A stretch of DNA of 64,000 bases from Echinometra lucunter (GCA_029962745.1 CM057152.1:25400766-25464765); one strand, 5' to 3'; positions 46,378-57,293 are shown, counted from the stretch's first letter. Made by a program: numbers and translations. The notes: generated by a model from the sequence alone, not told the origin.

Positions 46378-46520
46378 GACTGAAGGAGTCCACACAAGAA
46401 ATAGTAAATAAGAAAGCAGAATCAAGTGGCTCAACACCATTGGAGAAATATTTGGAAAAGAAGAAAGACAAGAAGAAAGAACATAAACAGGAGGGGAAGA
46501 AACTGAAGGCTGAAGAAATT
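46378..46520 (+). CDS. ESF1: ESF1 internal exon 4 of this window
   Basis: Encodes LKESTQEIVNKKAESSGSTP, then LEKYLEKKKDKKKEHKQEG and KKLKAEEI. The block after the glycine (L-K-E-S), the T-P-x-E-x-x-L-E-K-K-K block and the long lysine run match ESF1, where they form a basic, probably helical stretch following the D-M-E-M-E-I segment. The acceptor is TTTGCAG and the donor is GAAATT/GTAAGT. Length 143 bp: two bases complete glycine and 47 full codons follow, ending in phase 0, which fits the next exon. No break. Confidence 0.95.
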
Positions 46521-47182
46521 GTAAGTGTTTGCAATTTGTTTTAATTTGCCATTTTTTAGTATTTAAATGTTAAAACTGACTGAAGGAATACCCGATTCCT
46601 AGCACAGTCATGTGCAAGTTTTTAAGACCTCCTGTACATAGTTTACAAATATGTATGGCCGTGAGAGCGTCTGGTTGGAAACTATGGTACCCGAAGTAAC
46701 ACGAATACAGTCATGTGTCATGAGGTCGCCTACTTTTGGGTTACATGATTATTCTACCTTCAATGTGTACTTCTACCTTTGAAAACTGATATCTCCTTAA
46801 GAATAAACCCTGTGATAGCAAAAGTATATATTTTCTGAAAGGAAATTACAAGAAGAATCTAAATGTGTACTAAAAATGGCACAAGGTGTTAGACAAAAGA
46901 ATTATGCAAACATGAATATGGAAATTGTAATAATTCTTATTATCTCATTGTTGTCAACATAACTTTTTTCTGTGATACTCCTAGGTCAGTTCTAATGTTA
47001 TATTCTTACAGGAGACATCCAGACATTTTCAACAAGGTATAATTGCTTTGGGTTTATGATCATGTAATAAAAAAAAAATCATTTAAATTTTTGCCAAAAA
47101 TATCAACATTATTTACGAGCCACTGTATATTAAGTGTTCTATAGTGTATTCATGACAGCCATGCTCATTTTTTCAATCATAA
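46521..47182. other. Intronic, nothing recognised
   Basis: A+T-rich sequence between the exon and the DIRS element, with no ORF or repeat I could support. Confidence 0.4.
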
Positions 47183-47350
47183 GATTTACAGCAATAAATC
47201 AATGTATCCACCTATTTGCTAGTTCCCCTGAACTAAGCTGTCATTCGAGAACTAAAAGTCAAAACATGCATGCGTCCCCCCCCCCCCCAGTAGCACCTTC
47301 CCCATCCACCAATCACGGCCAAGCAGACGCCATATTCTTCCTCTTCCTCT
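47183..47350 (+). repeat. DIRS left inverted terminal repeat
   Basis: Runs from GATTTACAGCAATAAATC through CACCTATTTGCTAGTTCCCC, AACTAAGCTGTCATTCGAGA, a poly-C tract (47277-47289) and CACCAATCACGGCCAAGCAG to CCTCTTCC. The reverse complement of 53986-54120 matches from CTATTTGCTAG to CTCTTCC with few differences, mainly poly-C length. The outermost 40 bases match the reverse complement of 53816-53858 instead, as expected for a DIRS. Confidence 0.9.
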
Positions 47351-48029
47351 CTCACTGTCTTAGAGATCACTTCTATTTGAGCTAAGTCCTCGCTAAAATT
47401 GTGTTATCACAGTTTTAGCGTCTTTTGGATTGCTTAATTATTCTTATTCCGTCCACCATTTCGTTATCCATGTGTTGGTTTGACGGATTTTTCCATAGTC
47501 ACTTTTCTTAACGGCATTTTAATTAGTTTATTTGCCATTGTTTTTCCCTGCGGTACATTCATTTTGAACGGCGCCTCTTACACTGCTCGGGTTGCGTCCG
47601 GCCAGGTGTGTGTTTTGTCCCGCTTGGGTTCTTTTTGTTATTGCGCTATGCAGTAGGCTTTTATTCATAGGCAGCCTTTCTCTCCAAGCATGGAGTTTGG
47701 ATGCTTCCTTCGGGTCGCTCCATATAGAGACGGTGTTTACAACTCTCACTCTACGAGTGTCGTTCTGTTTGGGTAATTTGCTCTCCGCTTGGGTTTTCTT
47801 TTGTTTACGCTTTCTTTAAGCTCGCGTTACTGTAAGCTTTTTATTTTACGCAGATGTTCTTTCCGGGCGAAGAGTTATTTACTAGTCAGTTTCTCTCCTC
47901 GCTTGGTATTTGTTACGCCCTCCTTCGGAGTTGGCTTATTTTTGTTCCATTTAGCTGCCTTCTGTTATACTTACATCTTATATTTGTTCTCTTTCAGATT
48001 CATTATTTCTTCGAAGTCCCCTACTTCAT

Positions 48030-48165
48030 ACACGGGTAGGTTAGGGCTCACTCGAGGTGAGGCCCGACCTGTGTTGAGTTTAATGTCATAACATAAATGA
48101 CGGCAAACTCTCCCAGGACTTCAGACGTGGAAAGTTAGGGTTCACCTCAGGTGAGACCCGACCTG
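48030..48165 (+). repeat. Two-copy repeat in the DIRS leader
   Basis: GGTTAGGGCTCACTCGAGGT and AGGCCCGACCTGTGTTGAGT (48039-48079) are repeated as AGTTAGGGTTCACCTCAGGT and AGACCCGACCTGCGTTGAGT (48133-48173). The period is about 95 bases. Confidence 0.8.
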
Positions 48166-48429
48166 CGTTGAGTTCAGAGTCTGTACGGACTATAAACTCC
48201 AACTGTTCAGGGATAAGCCCCTCTTTACCATCCAGCGCAATAAGGGGTGACGGGAAAGGAGAAAGCTCGAGCTAGTTAGTACCCATGCATCCCGTGGTAA
48301 CCGTGGGCCATACCCCGGACCCCGGTTCGTCCCTACCCTATGGTAGCTCTAACCCTTCGGGTTCAGTAGCATCCACTCAGGGGTCGGTTCTTGTGTTTTC
48401 GGAGTCCCCGCACACTCAAGCGGGGCGAC

Positions 48430-49330
48430 AAAGAAATTAGAGACTCGTAAGCTTCTTGAAGATAAACCGACCCTCTAGGCGTTCTTCTGAAGCAGCTCTT
48501 GCTGCTGGCTCCGTCAGTAAACGCAAGCGCCAAGCCTGTGCCCAGCCTTTCGGCGGGGCGGAGCTAGTTTCCCAGGACCCGGCGGTATCCATACCAACTG
48601 GGCTTGGGGAGCTAAGAAGGAATTTAGGGGCCCCTTTTCGGGCCGCCGTTTCTTCAGAGCCGAGTGCTTCTAGGGAGATTGGTCTTGCCTCAAGACCCTC
48701 CTGGTGCAGAGTGGCTGGGTGGCCCCCAGGGCTGGACCCTCCACCACACTCGACTCGGATACCCGACCCTATGCGGTTTTGGTTCCGGATTTTCGGTTAC
48801 CGATTACGGTTTTGCCGATTATCCGGGTAGTAACCGTTTTTCCCAATAGCTTCTACCACTGTTAGCAGTATGCTGGGATCTGGTTTCAATCCTCGGGTAT
48901 CCGACTCTCACTTGTTGAATACCAACAGTCAGGAGTCTTGTCGCCCAACTGTGGGCCTAGCTTTCGAAAAGGTCCTTCTCCCCTAACCTAATGCTTTAGG
49001 CAGGGAACTTGGGGTCCACTTTGAGTGCAGTTCTCCCCCAAGTCGGAGAAGTTTCCCGGCCTCATGGAGCACCAGTCCAGGTCTGCCCTGGGACTTCTGC
49101 CCATCTGAGTTCTCCCCTTTCCCTTGGGCAAGGAGGCAGAAACTCCAGATGTACGAACGGTCATCTTGCCTTGGGAAGAATCCTTCCTGTCATCGACGGG
49201 TACATTGTGGTCTCAGCTTTCCACTGTGTCTGCTCTGGCCTCCAATGCCATAAAAAGACTTGTTCTTCTCGGGACATCGTGTTTTGGGACATCTCCGACA
49301 TTTCTCATTCACGGCAATACCTCCTTGGAG
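48430..49330 (+). pseudogene. DIRS gag-like region
   Basis: An open stretch at 48456-48830 has a basic N-terminus (KINRPSRRSSE and then SVSKRKRQA) and a proline-rich tail; a second open stretch follows at 49009-49353. Position before the reverse transcriptase and composition fit the gag ORF of DIRS elements, which is poorly conserved. No zinc knuckle is visible. Function therefore rests on position only. Confidence 0.5.
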
Positions 49331-49354
49331 GTAAGGTGACAGTGGCGTTCTAGT

Positions 49355-49745
49355 AGAAGCCTCACGAATGCCTTTAGTCCTCGGCTTTTAAGCTGCAGGC
49401 TAAGGCTTCCGTTCTGCCTCTTCGGTGCGGTGAAGCATTCACTTTCCACCGCAAGTCCTACCTGACGCCCAACAGTTGTTTGGAGCTAGGGCAAGCCCTT
49501 CCCTTATGGGTAAGGAGAAGGGCAGAGGCCGCGGTCGTGTCTGCAATCTAACGACAGAACCTTCCTAACGCCTTAAGACCTCGGCTCCTAAGCCGCAGGC
49601 TTGGGCTTCGGTTCCGCTTCCTTGGTGCAGTGGAGCCCAGCTTCCCACCGCAGGTTACAACCGATGCCCAACAGTCGGAGCTGGGGCAAGCCCTTCCCTT
49701 ATTTGTAAGGTGAAGGACAAAGGTCGTGGTCGTGTCTAATGCGCA
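49355..49745 (+). repeat. Two ~190-bp direct copies within DIRS
   Basis: The copies at about 49362-49548 and 49556-49740 share CCTCGGCT, AAGC(T/C)GCAGGCT, GGCTTC(C/G)GTTC, CAACAGT, GGAGCT(A/G)GGGCAAGCCCT, CCCTTAT and GTCGTGTCT in the same order. Divergence is around 15-20 per cent by eye, so the duplication is old. Confidence 0.85.
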
Positions 49746-49989
49746 GCCCAGACCCACAATGTGCTTGTAGGTGCGCCCCGAGCGTTGATAGAGAGGGTCG
49801 GCGCCACATTTGGTTCCTTTTTTTCCCCCACTTGGGAAGAAATCGCCGAAAGAGGCTTGTGTTTCTTGGTGCAAGGGGGCTTTTACACTAATGTAGAGCC
49901 CCCTCTTACTCTCTCGCCTGTTTCCGGGAGCACATCTCATCGGAGATTCTGCTGTTACGGAATAAAGGCTCACTAGGTCGGGTAAGATA

Positions 49990-50480
49990 TCCTAATCGGT
50001 GTCTCCCCCAGACTTTAAATTGTCCCAAACGCTCGGGGACGGGCACAAGGATCTTGATCATAAAGATCATAAACATCTTCATTCCTCCGGAGCACTTCCG
50101 TTTGGAAACTTTGGCCTCCACCTACCCGGCTATCGAGCCGTCATAGGTGGTCATCTGGGTAGATTTGAAAGACACCTTCTTTCACATACCGATATGTTCT
50201 CTGTCAAGAGACCTTCGGTCTCACCTGTCAGGGAGAATCCTTCGGTTCTGACAGGTGTTTCGGCTTGAGATTTTCTCTTACTGGGACGACTGGCTCCTTG
50301 TAGCCAGCTCCGTGTCCAGACTTCACACCCAGAGGAACCTCCACTCCACACCATGGAAAGTGTGGGGTTCATAATCATCTGAGACAAGTCAGAATTGATT
50401 CTCATTTGCACGCCCATTTTCTAGGTGCGGCAATAGACATTGTGAACCAAGTTTGCCCGTCCCGGTCGGGAGAAGGTACA
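49990..50480 (+). pseudogene. DIRS reverse transcriptase fragment
   Basis: WVDLKDTFFHIPI, read from 50156-50194, is the RT domain A block of DIRS elements (V-D-L-K-D-A-Y-x-H-I-P-I), which holds the first catalytic aspartate. FLGAAIDIV, read at about 50408-50434, is the block that closes the thumb region in this group. Between them the frame shifts several times. I did not find an intact Y/F-x-D-D box in a single frame, so this copy is dead. Confidence 0.82.
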
Positions 50481-50699
50481 AACGACTGTCTTGTTAGCCC
50501 GAACTCTCCACCTCTTACTGCGAGTTCGCACAGGCTGTTGGCCCTAATCTCTGGGCCATTTGACATGCTTGGTGGATGTCCTCCAAGACTGGCAGCTGCT
50601 CATGAAGCCATTCCAACTTCATCTTCTGAAGTCTGATAGGCCCAGTGGGAACGCTCTCTCTCAAGACGTGGCTGCCTGCTGGAGAGAACAGACGTTGTT

Positions 50700-51170
50700 G
50701 CCTAACGAGAGAGACTTCCCTTAGTCAAGGCGAACCTCTCCGCACGCCTCTTCCGTCTATCTCCTTCGATGGATGCCTCACTTCTGGGGTGAGGCGGCCT
50801 TTGTGCGGACCATTTGGTCTTGGGGGACTGGTCACACTTGTGCACCATACCCCATATCAATGCCCTGGAGTGATGGCGGGTTTCGTTTCCGCCACTTCCA
50901 GAACTTGTGGGGCATTCCGTTCTGTTTTCAACGGACAGTACCAATGTTACTGCCTACATTAACAGGCAAGGCGGGTCTCGTTCCAAGTCTCCGAACGATC
51001 CATTCGCCAAGCTTTGGAGATGGTGTCGGTCCCATTGGGTTTTACCGACAAGTTCCTTCATTCCCGGCCCAGACAATCTGATTACAGATTTTCTGTCCCG
51101 GGGAAAATATCTTCCCTCTGAGAGGGCCCGGAACCAGGAGATCTTTGACTACCTCAGCTCAGTTTAGGCC
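50700..51170 (+). pseudogene. DIRS RNase H region
   Basis: The best preserved part. The frame at about 50907-51167 reads VLFSTDSTNVTAYINRQGG, SRSKSPNDPFAKLWRWCRS, FIPGPDNLITDFLSRG and ends at a TAG. D-S/N-T-T-V-x-x-Y-I-N-R/K-Q-G-G-T-R-S, L-W-x-W-C and P-G-x-x-N-x-x-A-D-x-L-S-R are the hallmark blocks of the DIRS/Ngaro RNase H. The usual alanine before the last aspartate is threonine here. The upstream half lies in other frames (HFWGEAAFVRT). Confidence 0.9.
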
Positions 51171-51349
51171 CTTGTAGAGATAGTTCTGTTTGCAACATCT
51201 CTCAATTATCGCGTTACGAGATACTGCTCTCGAGTGCAAGATCGGGAAGCTTGGGCCCTTGATACTTTCCCCTCATTTAGAGGAACCCTTTGAGTCTACG
51301 CCTTCCCCCTGTTTGTCCTAATACCTCAGGCCAGGAGGACCAGGCGTGA

Positions 51350-51811
51350 ATACGGCTCTTAGCACCCCATTGGCTGAGAAGACCTTGGTCTTCTCACCTG
51401 CTTCTCTTCTGGACAGGTCAACCACTCTCCCTTCCCTGGAGAGCATGCCCAGTTGCTTGACCTCTTCGGGGATCCTCCACCATCGCCCAGTGGCTCTACA
51501 TTTGACCGCTTGGCCTCTATTGAGGAGGACGTGAGATCGGCAGGTCTCTCTTAGAGAACCTTCCAGTTTTAGTCCAGAGCCACGGAGAATCTACTCGAGT
51601 TGTTTACAACTCAAGATTAAAAGCTTTCTCTGTTTAGTGTGAGGAGGTGTTTCCCCTCGGTCCACCTCAGTGGGTGCTAGCTCTGACTTTTGATCTCCCT
51701 CTTTGAGGCAGATCATTCTCTACCTTGCGGGGATACCGTTTCGGCTATCGCCGCAGTTCACGAAGGTTCGCTAAAGTCGGGAGTGTCTAATTCTCCCTAC
51801 CAGCCCTCAAA
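51350..51811 (+). pseudogene. DIRS tyrosine recombinase, N-terminal part
   Basis: Translations in alternating frames give YNSRLKAFSV (about 51600-51630), then ISLFEADHSL (about 51693) and YRSAIAAVHEG-like wording (about 51735-51770). This resembles the core-binding domain of the DIRS recombinase (Y-x-S-R-W/L-x-x-F and L-S-x-x-T-V-x-x-Y-R-S-A-I-S). It breaks at about 51811, where foreign sequence begins. Confidence 0.72.
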
Positions 51812-53075
51812 TTATTTTTTTTTCCACAGGGGCTCTTTTTCCAAAATTTTAATAAAAAAGAGCCCCCATGAGCTTTCTCACGGAGGCTCTTTTTGTGATG
51901 ATGGGGGCTCTTTTTCGCATGTATTTTTTGTTCATCTTACCCCCAGGAAAATACTTTATTAGCCTTTTAATTCAATGTTCAGCTAATGTTTTGTACCACT
52001 TGACTTAAAATTAGGTTTCCCTGAGTTTCCTCCTTATTTATGTGATCCAACATTTTATGTAACGTATTGTATTGTGTAGGCCTGGCACGAGTGATTTTAC
52101 TACTCGAGGCGAGTAGATAAAAATAATCGAGTTTTTTCGAGTACTCGAGTAGTAATTTGCTGTCAAATTACCGCTAATTTGCATCATAAATTACGGCCAA
52201 TTCATAGTTTGAAGCCTTTGGACTTGGGCTCCGATCGTTACAAGTGGCAATGTCCACCATAGAATGCAATGAGTGCGACTGATTCAAAATTTCGAACATC
52301 TCAAAAGACCATTTTTACCGATTTTACATCCATATCAATGAAAAAATGTTGTATATCCACACTTAATAGTTATTTTTAAGCGGAATAATTACCCTAATTT
52401 TTCTAGGAAAAATACCATTAGCAAACCATTCTTCGTAAATTTGTTTGGTATTCCATCGCCAACAGCAAACCGTCTTGTTGACAGTGATATAGCCTTTTGT
52501 CAAGGGATGCAAATGATTACTTGGATTGTGCTGTCTGCTCAAAAATAAAAGCAATCACTTGTTTCTAAAATAGTTCCAGCGATTTTTATTGAAATTGTGT
52601 TTGATGATACAAGAATAATTAGTTGGCCATGATCATGATTACGAATGATCTCAGTGATGATATTTGATAAATCAAAACAATCAGAGCCTTTATCGTAAGC
52701 CAGGTATTTTACGAGATTTTTTTTTTTTTTTTTTCATGAATGGAAGTTGTGCATGCGGCCGCATTGTGCAGTGGCTGGTGCTGGTGCAGCGCAGTGCATT
52801 TAGGATTTAGGAAGTTAGTCGGATGATCATGATGGTCATGAAGTACAAGATCATACGTATTTGATTTCTATTTTGGAACAGAATTAACTCAGTTTCTCAA
52901 TATAAAAGTTCATAATTGAAGTTATGTTGCCTGCCGCCAACATTTTTGTAATCTACCATGAAAATTTGACGGGGGCGATTTTTTGAATTGATATTTTAAA
53001 AATCGCCCTCATTAACTTTCTGACGGAGGCTTTTTTTAAAGTCACGGGGGCGAATTGCCCGCCGCCCCCGTGTAT
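51812..53075. mobile_element. 1.26-kb insertion of unknown type within DIRS
   Basis: Coding sense of the recombinase stops near 51811 and resumes near 53080. The insert begins and ends with related words in direct orientation: CTTTCTCACGGAGGCTCTTT near 51873-51892, and CTTTCTGACGGAGGCTTTTT near 53016-53035. GGGGGCTCTTTTTC and CACGGGGGCGAATTGCC lie next to these. Inside is a palindromic ACTACTCGAGGCGAGTAG and CGAGTACTCGAGTAGT cluster at 52090-52155, which resembles ends of some hAT elements. I could not find paired inverted ends or a target duplication. Confidence 0.55.
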
Positions 53076-53815
53076 TTTGAGTGCTGCTCCCAACCTGTCT
53101 CATAGGTTGAGATCGTTTTTCTTGTAACGACCAGCAAATCGCCAGTTGCCTCCCTCAGGGAGTCTTCCTTTATATGGTGAAGATTTTGTCTATTCGCCCA
53201 TTTCGAGCCGAAGTGCAAACTTCTCACACCAGTCTCGTCAGGACCGTTCCTTCTCGATATCGCTCCCGGGCAGACTGTCTCCACAGTGCATGGGGCGCAT
53301 CAGGGGGAAAAGCAAGGTTTTCGCCTATCCCTCGACTTTCAATCTTTGCCTAGATCTATTAGGCTCTTTCGAAGAGTTGAGTCCCCTTTCCGAATGCTTT
53401 CGCTAAAGGAGACAGACCTTGGTGCCCTGTTAGGGCTCCCAAGGGGTATTAAGGTCTGTTGTTAGGATAATCAGCTCCTTCTCTTTCCCGTCACCCTTTT
53501 CTCCAGCCTCTCGGGAGATTTATCCCATCGGATTTTTCGTAGCTATCCAATCTGCGGGTTTGAAGGTTCTTATGTTTAAGAATCCTCCAAGGGCGCGCGT
53601 TCCCTGGAGGTTTTCTACCTCCTGAGCGCTCCCTTTGGGTACTCTTGGGAGGATATAGGGCGTGCAGCCTTGATGTTCTCCTAACTCCTTACGTCCGTAT
53701 CTTTAATGTTCAGGATGTTCCCTTGGAAGGTGAGGTTTGCTACCTCTGCATGGTTGGAGCTGCGTCGTCGTCTTCCTCCTCGTTAGGACATGCCAGCCGG
53801 ATTCTATTCCGTGCG
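53076..53815 (+). pseudogene. DIRS tyrosine recombinase, C-terminal part
   Basis: Frames give DLGALLGLPRG and LFPVT-like wording (about 53410-53500), consistent with the block before the catalytic helices. An open stretch at 53645-53842 reads RIFNVQDVPLEGEVCYLCMV, the C-terminal tail typical of DIRS recombinases (Y/F-x-x-R/Q-D-V). The catalytic R, H-x-x-R and Y residues cannot be read in one frame. Heavily mutated. Confidence 0.6.
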
Positions 53816-53895
53816 GGTCTAGCAAATAGGTGGATACATTGATTTATTGCTTTAAATCAAGAAAATTATCACTAATTTTGGTATTTACTAGATAA
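53816..53895 (-). repeat. DIRS internal complementary region
   Basis: Its reverse complement reads TATCTAGTAAATACCAAAAT, TAGTGATAATTTTCTTGAT, then TTAAAGCAATAAATCAATGT and ATCCACCTATTTGCTAG. The first half equals the outer right end (54119-54157) and the second half equals the outer left end (47183-47225), joined at GAT. This is exactly the head-to-tail junction expected in a circular DIRS intermediate. Confidence 0.92.
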
Positions 53896-53985
53896 ATCTA
53901 ATTATCCACCTATGACCCTCCCACCAGCCCCTCTCCTTGAATGACAACATGTCCTAGGACTTTGTCTTGATCGTTCGGAAGAGGA

Positions 53986-54157
53986 AGAATGTGGCGTCTG
54001 CTTGGCCGTGATTGGTGGATGGGGAAGGTGCTACTCGGGGGGGGGACGCATGCGCGTTTTGACTTTCAGTTCTCGAATGACAGCTTAGTTCAGGGGAACT
54101 AGCAAATAGATGGATGCATATCTAGTAAATAACAAAATTAGTGATAATTTTCTTGAT
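53986..54157 (-). repeat. DIRS right inverted terminal repeat
   Basis: Reverse complement of the left terminal repeat (GGAAGAGGAAGAATGTGGCG, TTGGCCGTGATTGGTGGATG, GGAACTAGCAAATAGATGG). The last 40 bases to GAT at 54155-54157 are not in the left repeat but are in the internal complementary region. Confidence 0.9.
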
Positions 54158-54589
54158 AGTAAAGCTGAATATAATAGCTTCAATTTAGAACCAGAAGTGA
54201 AGCTATATTGCAAGTTTTGACCAAAGTATTGTCATCTTCCCAAAACTATAGAAAAATGTAAGTTCCGTATTGCCTTTGTACAGGCAATGCCAATTTTGAC
54301 CTACAATTCCAAGTATTTCACTTTTTAACACTACTATCGCTTAGCTAAACTCACTTTTCAATCATAAAACAGTAAAGACAAGTATATAAGCTTTTATTTG
54401 GTACAATATTTGGAGTCATATGACAAGTTTTGACAAAAATATCAACATTTTTCCAAAAAATGCACTGAAATCTGATTATTGCCATTCATTTTGTACATGC
54501 AGCGCCGCTTCCGGCACCACCCCTGGCCTTCCAAATATAAAAATGCTTTCCACAACAATCATCAAAGCTCTGAACAAAAATCAAAGCTC
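54158..54589. other. Between DIRS and LINE, nothing recognised
   Basis: A+T-rich intronic sequence, no ORF with family resemblance. The first bases after the DIRS continue with GTAAAGCTGAATATAATAGC. Confidence 0.4.
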
Positions 54590-54666
54590 TGAAATGTAAA
54601 TTTAATGTTGACAGAGTCCAAAAGCTGAAACGCGACAATCCTTCCAGCTGGTACAAAAACATAAAA

Positions 54667-56100
54667 TTGGTGACTGGGAAATCAAATGACAGAAGTAGTG
54701 AGATTTGTATTCCCAATGTCAGGAGTGATGATTATCTTTCTATCGCCAACGCGGTAAATAAATCCTTCGCAAATGTTAGTGCAGACATACCGGAACTTCA
54801 TCTGAGCGACCTATCAGCTTACCTTCCTGCGCCTGTGGCGTCCCCGACGATCCCTCCCTGGGAAATCTTCAAGGAGCTGAAAAAAATCAAACCAGGGAAG
54901 TCAAGCGGCCCTGACGGGATTCCTGCACGTCTTATTCGAGAATTTTCACTTGAACTGTCTACTCCCTTGTGCAAAATTCTGAACACGTCATATTCGCTCG
55001 CTCTTGTCCCAAAGCAGTGGAAGAAGGCCATCATCGCTCCTATTCCGAAGGACACCCCACCTAGCATACTAGACAAACTAAGACCCATCTCGCTCACCGA
55101 CCATTTTTCCAAGATAGCGGAGTTCTTTATTTCTAAACGATTGTTTAAGGACGTTAACCAGCATCTCGACAATAAACAATTTGGGAGTAGACGTGAACTT
55201 TCTACAACTCATTGCCTTGTAGACATTGTTGATTTCCTTGCCAGAAGTGCTGAAGTTCCCAGAAAAGCAACTACCGTCGTTTGTACTGACTTCAGCAAGG
55301 CTTTCGACCGAGTCAACCACACAATAGCAGTAAAGAAACTGATCTCACTTGGGGCCAGCCCATATATCATCCAGTGGATTTGTGACTTTTTGTCTAACCG
55401 CATGACATGCGTCCGATACCGGGGTACCCTTTCAGACTGGCTTCCAGTAAAAGCAGGAGTCCCCCAAGGTACCCATCTTGGCCCTCTGATCTTCCTTGGC
55501 TTGATCGACGACATCCTACGTGACCACCCGGTTACTCACTGGAAGTATGTGGACGACATGACGCTAGCCATATTGCACAACATTCGAGACCGATGTGAGG
55601 AACTCCACCAGTCACTCCTCGAAACTTGGTGCAGTGATAATTTCGTACGCCTAAATGCTAAGAAATGTTGTGCTATGCAAGTTTGCTTCTGTAAAACCCT
55701 ACCTGAAAGGTTGCATGTGTCTCTCGGCAATGACCCACTGAGCATCGTTAGTGCTGTGAAGGTTCTGGGTGTGATCATCGAGGATACCCTCAAATGGAAT
55801 TTGTACATCCATGACATTGTGTCTCGTGCGAACCGATGGATGTATATGGTTAGGTCGCTGAAAAGATTTGCCCTACCTAAACATGACTCACTTACAGTGT
55901 TTACGGGGTTTGTCCGCCCCCTACTTGAGTATGCTTGCCCTGTCTGGCATAGTTCACTGACCGTATCTCAAAGCAAGCTCATCGAGAACGTTCAGAAAAG
56001 AGCTTTAAGAACTATCCTTGGCACTCAGTATTATTTATACGAAGCTGCTTTGAAGACTACTGGCCTGTCTTCCCTGAGTTGTCGAGTGAATTTTGCCTGA
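54667..56100 (+). pseudogene. LINE ORF2 reverse transcriptase domain
   Basis: A 477-codon open frame with RT blocks in order: KKIKPGKSSGPDGIPARLIR (block 0/1), LRPISLTDHFSKIAEFFISK, NKQFGSRRELSTTHCL, VCTDFSKAFDRVNHTIA (first catalytic D), AGVPQGTHLGPLIFLGLIDD, then KYVDDMTLA with the Y-V-D-D catalytic box, NAKKC, and VKVLGVIIEDTLKWN. The overall style is that of the jockey/CR1/L2 side of the non-LTR tree, not RTE or L1. After S-L-S-C-R-V the frame is shifted. The true continuation EFCLNFARAVFKSTLSD lies in the next frame and runs to a stop at 56274-56276. The ATG at 54667 is internal; the family frame extends upstream. Catalytic residues are intact, so the copy is young. Confidence 0.92.
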
Positions 56101-56796
56101 ATTTTGCCCGTGCAGTCTTCAAATCAACACTTTCAGATTGTTGGTTTGAGACAAACTCAAGTGCGAGATCACTAAGAAAAAACAGAGTGTGCATAGAACC
56201 AAAATGCAGAACCGAACGTTACAGGCAGAGCCCTATCCCATATCTTGCCAGGCTCCTAAATGCAAATGGTGCCTGAACTCTTGTTATGATTGTGCTTTTT
56301 TTTATGTGCCCATTCTTAATTACACATAATCTTTTTATATTACTATTCTTATTGTCCGCCCCCTACTTGAGTATGCTTGCCCTGTCTGGCATAGTTCACT
56401 GACCGTATCTCAAAGCAAGCTCATCGGGAACGTTCAGAAAAGAGCTTTAAGAACTATCCCTGGCACTCAGTATTATTCATACGAAGCTGCTTTGAAGACT
56501 ACTGGCCTGTCTTCCCTGAGTTGTCGAGTGAATTTTGCCTGAATTTTGCCCGTGCAGTCTTCAAATCAACACTTTCAGATCGTTGGTTTGAGACAAACTC
56601 AAGTGCGAGATCACTAAGAAAAAACAGAGTGTGCATAGAAACAAAATGCAGAACCCAACGTTACAGGCAGAGCCCTATCCCATATCTTGCCAGGCTCCTA
56701 AATGCAAATGGTGCCTGATCTCTTTGTTATGATTGTGCTTTTTTTTTATGTGCCCATTCTTAATTACACATAATCTTTTTATATTACTATTCTTAT
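55911..56796 (+). repeat. Tandem duplication of the LINE 3' end (~443 bp)
   Basis: GTCCGCCCCCTACTTGAGTA begins at about 55911 and again at about 56354. The two copies are nearly identical through TTATGTGCCCATTCTTAATT and TTTTTATATTACTATTCTTA. Differences seen include ATCGAGAAC/ATCGGGAAC and AGATTG/AGATCG. The second copy is followed by the unique 3' region to 57293. Both copies carry the same frameshift before EFCLNFARA, so it predates the duplication. Confidence 0.93.
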
Positions 56797-57293
56797 TTAT
56801 CAAGCCGTTTTGTAGAAAGGTTTTTTTTTAATAGAACTCTTTAACAGTAACTATTTTTTTTTTTTTTTTTACAGAACTGAATTTTCCTTCATCTCCAATA
56901 TTTGAGTTATCATTCTGTGATTCTCACTCAACTATATGTTAAAAAAAACCGTAATCGAATATTCCTCTGTCTCACTTACATACATTTAGTTTTCATAAAT
57001 GAATGAATGTTTCCCGGGCCTTATAATTTGCTGATAATTCATAACCCAATCATGTCTCTCATTTTCTTCTGAATCTCGATAAATGAGCATTATGCTTACA
57101 TATATTCTGTATGAGGCTTTTAAGACATTTTGCCTGCTTATTGTAATTTTTAATGTATATTTCTGTAACTTTATTTTTAATATGTATTATATATCATGAT
57201 TGTTATGATTGCATTTATTTGTAAACTGATTGTAATTCAGCCTTCGGGCTGCCATTTCAGTTCTTTTTAATAAACCATTCTACTACTACTACT

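Larger units (their letters stand above)
47183..54157 (+). mobile_element. DIRS-type tyrosine-recombinase retrotransposon, decayed
   Basis: The structure is diagnostic: inverted terminal repeats (47183-47350 against about 53986-54157) plus an internal complementary region at 53816-53895. That region is the reverse complement of the right outer end joined to the left outer end. DIRS elements use this to close a circle and integrate with a tyrosine recombinase, without LTRs or a target duplication. Between these parts, on the + strand and in order, are a gag-like region, a reverse transcriptase, an RNase H and a tyrosine recombinase. All frames are broken, and a 1.26-kb insertion splits the recombinase. 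The trinucleotide GAT marks both outer ends and the joint in the internal region (53856-53858). Confidence 0.9.
54590..57293 (+). mobile_element. 5'-truncated LINE (non-LTR retrotransposon)
   Basis: Contains the RT part of ORF2, then a 3' region, and ends with TTTTTAATAAACCATTCTAC followed by a (TAC)n tail and AAAA at about 57270-57293. Sequence with coding sense in the ORF2 frame starts at about 54590 (VDRVQKLKR and then SSWYKNIKLVTGKS), upstream of the first ATG. Endonuclease and ORF1 are missing, so the copy is 5'-truncated, the usual fate of LINE insertions. The 3' part is tandemly duplicated (see separate entry). Confidence 0.9.

Noticed and set aside
54667..56100. A host reverse-transcriptase-domain gene
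   Set aside because: The sequence before it is truncated, a frameshift follows, and a LINE-type 3' tail ends the unit.
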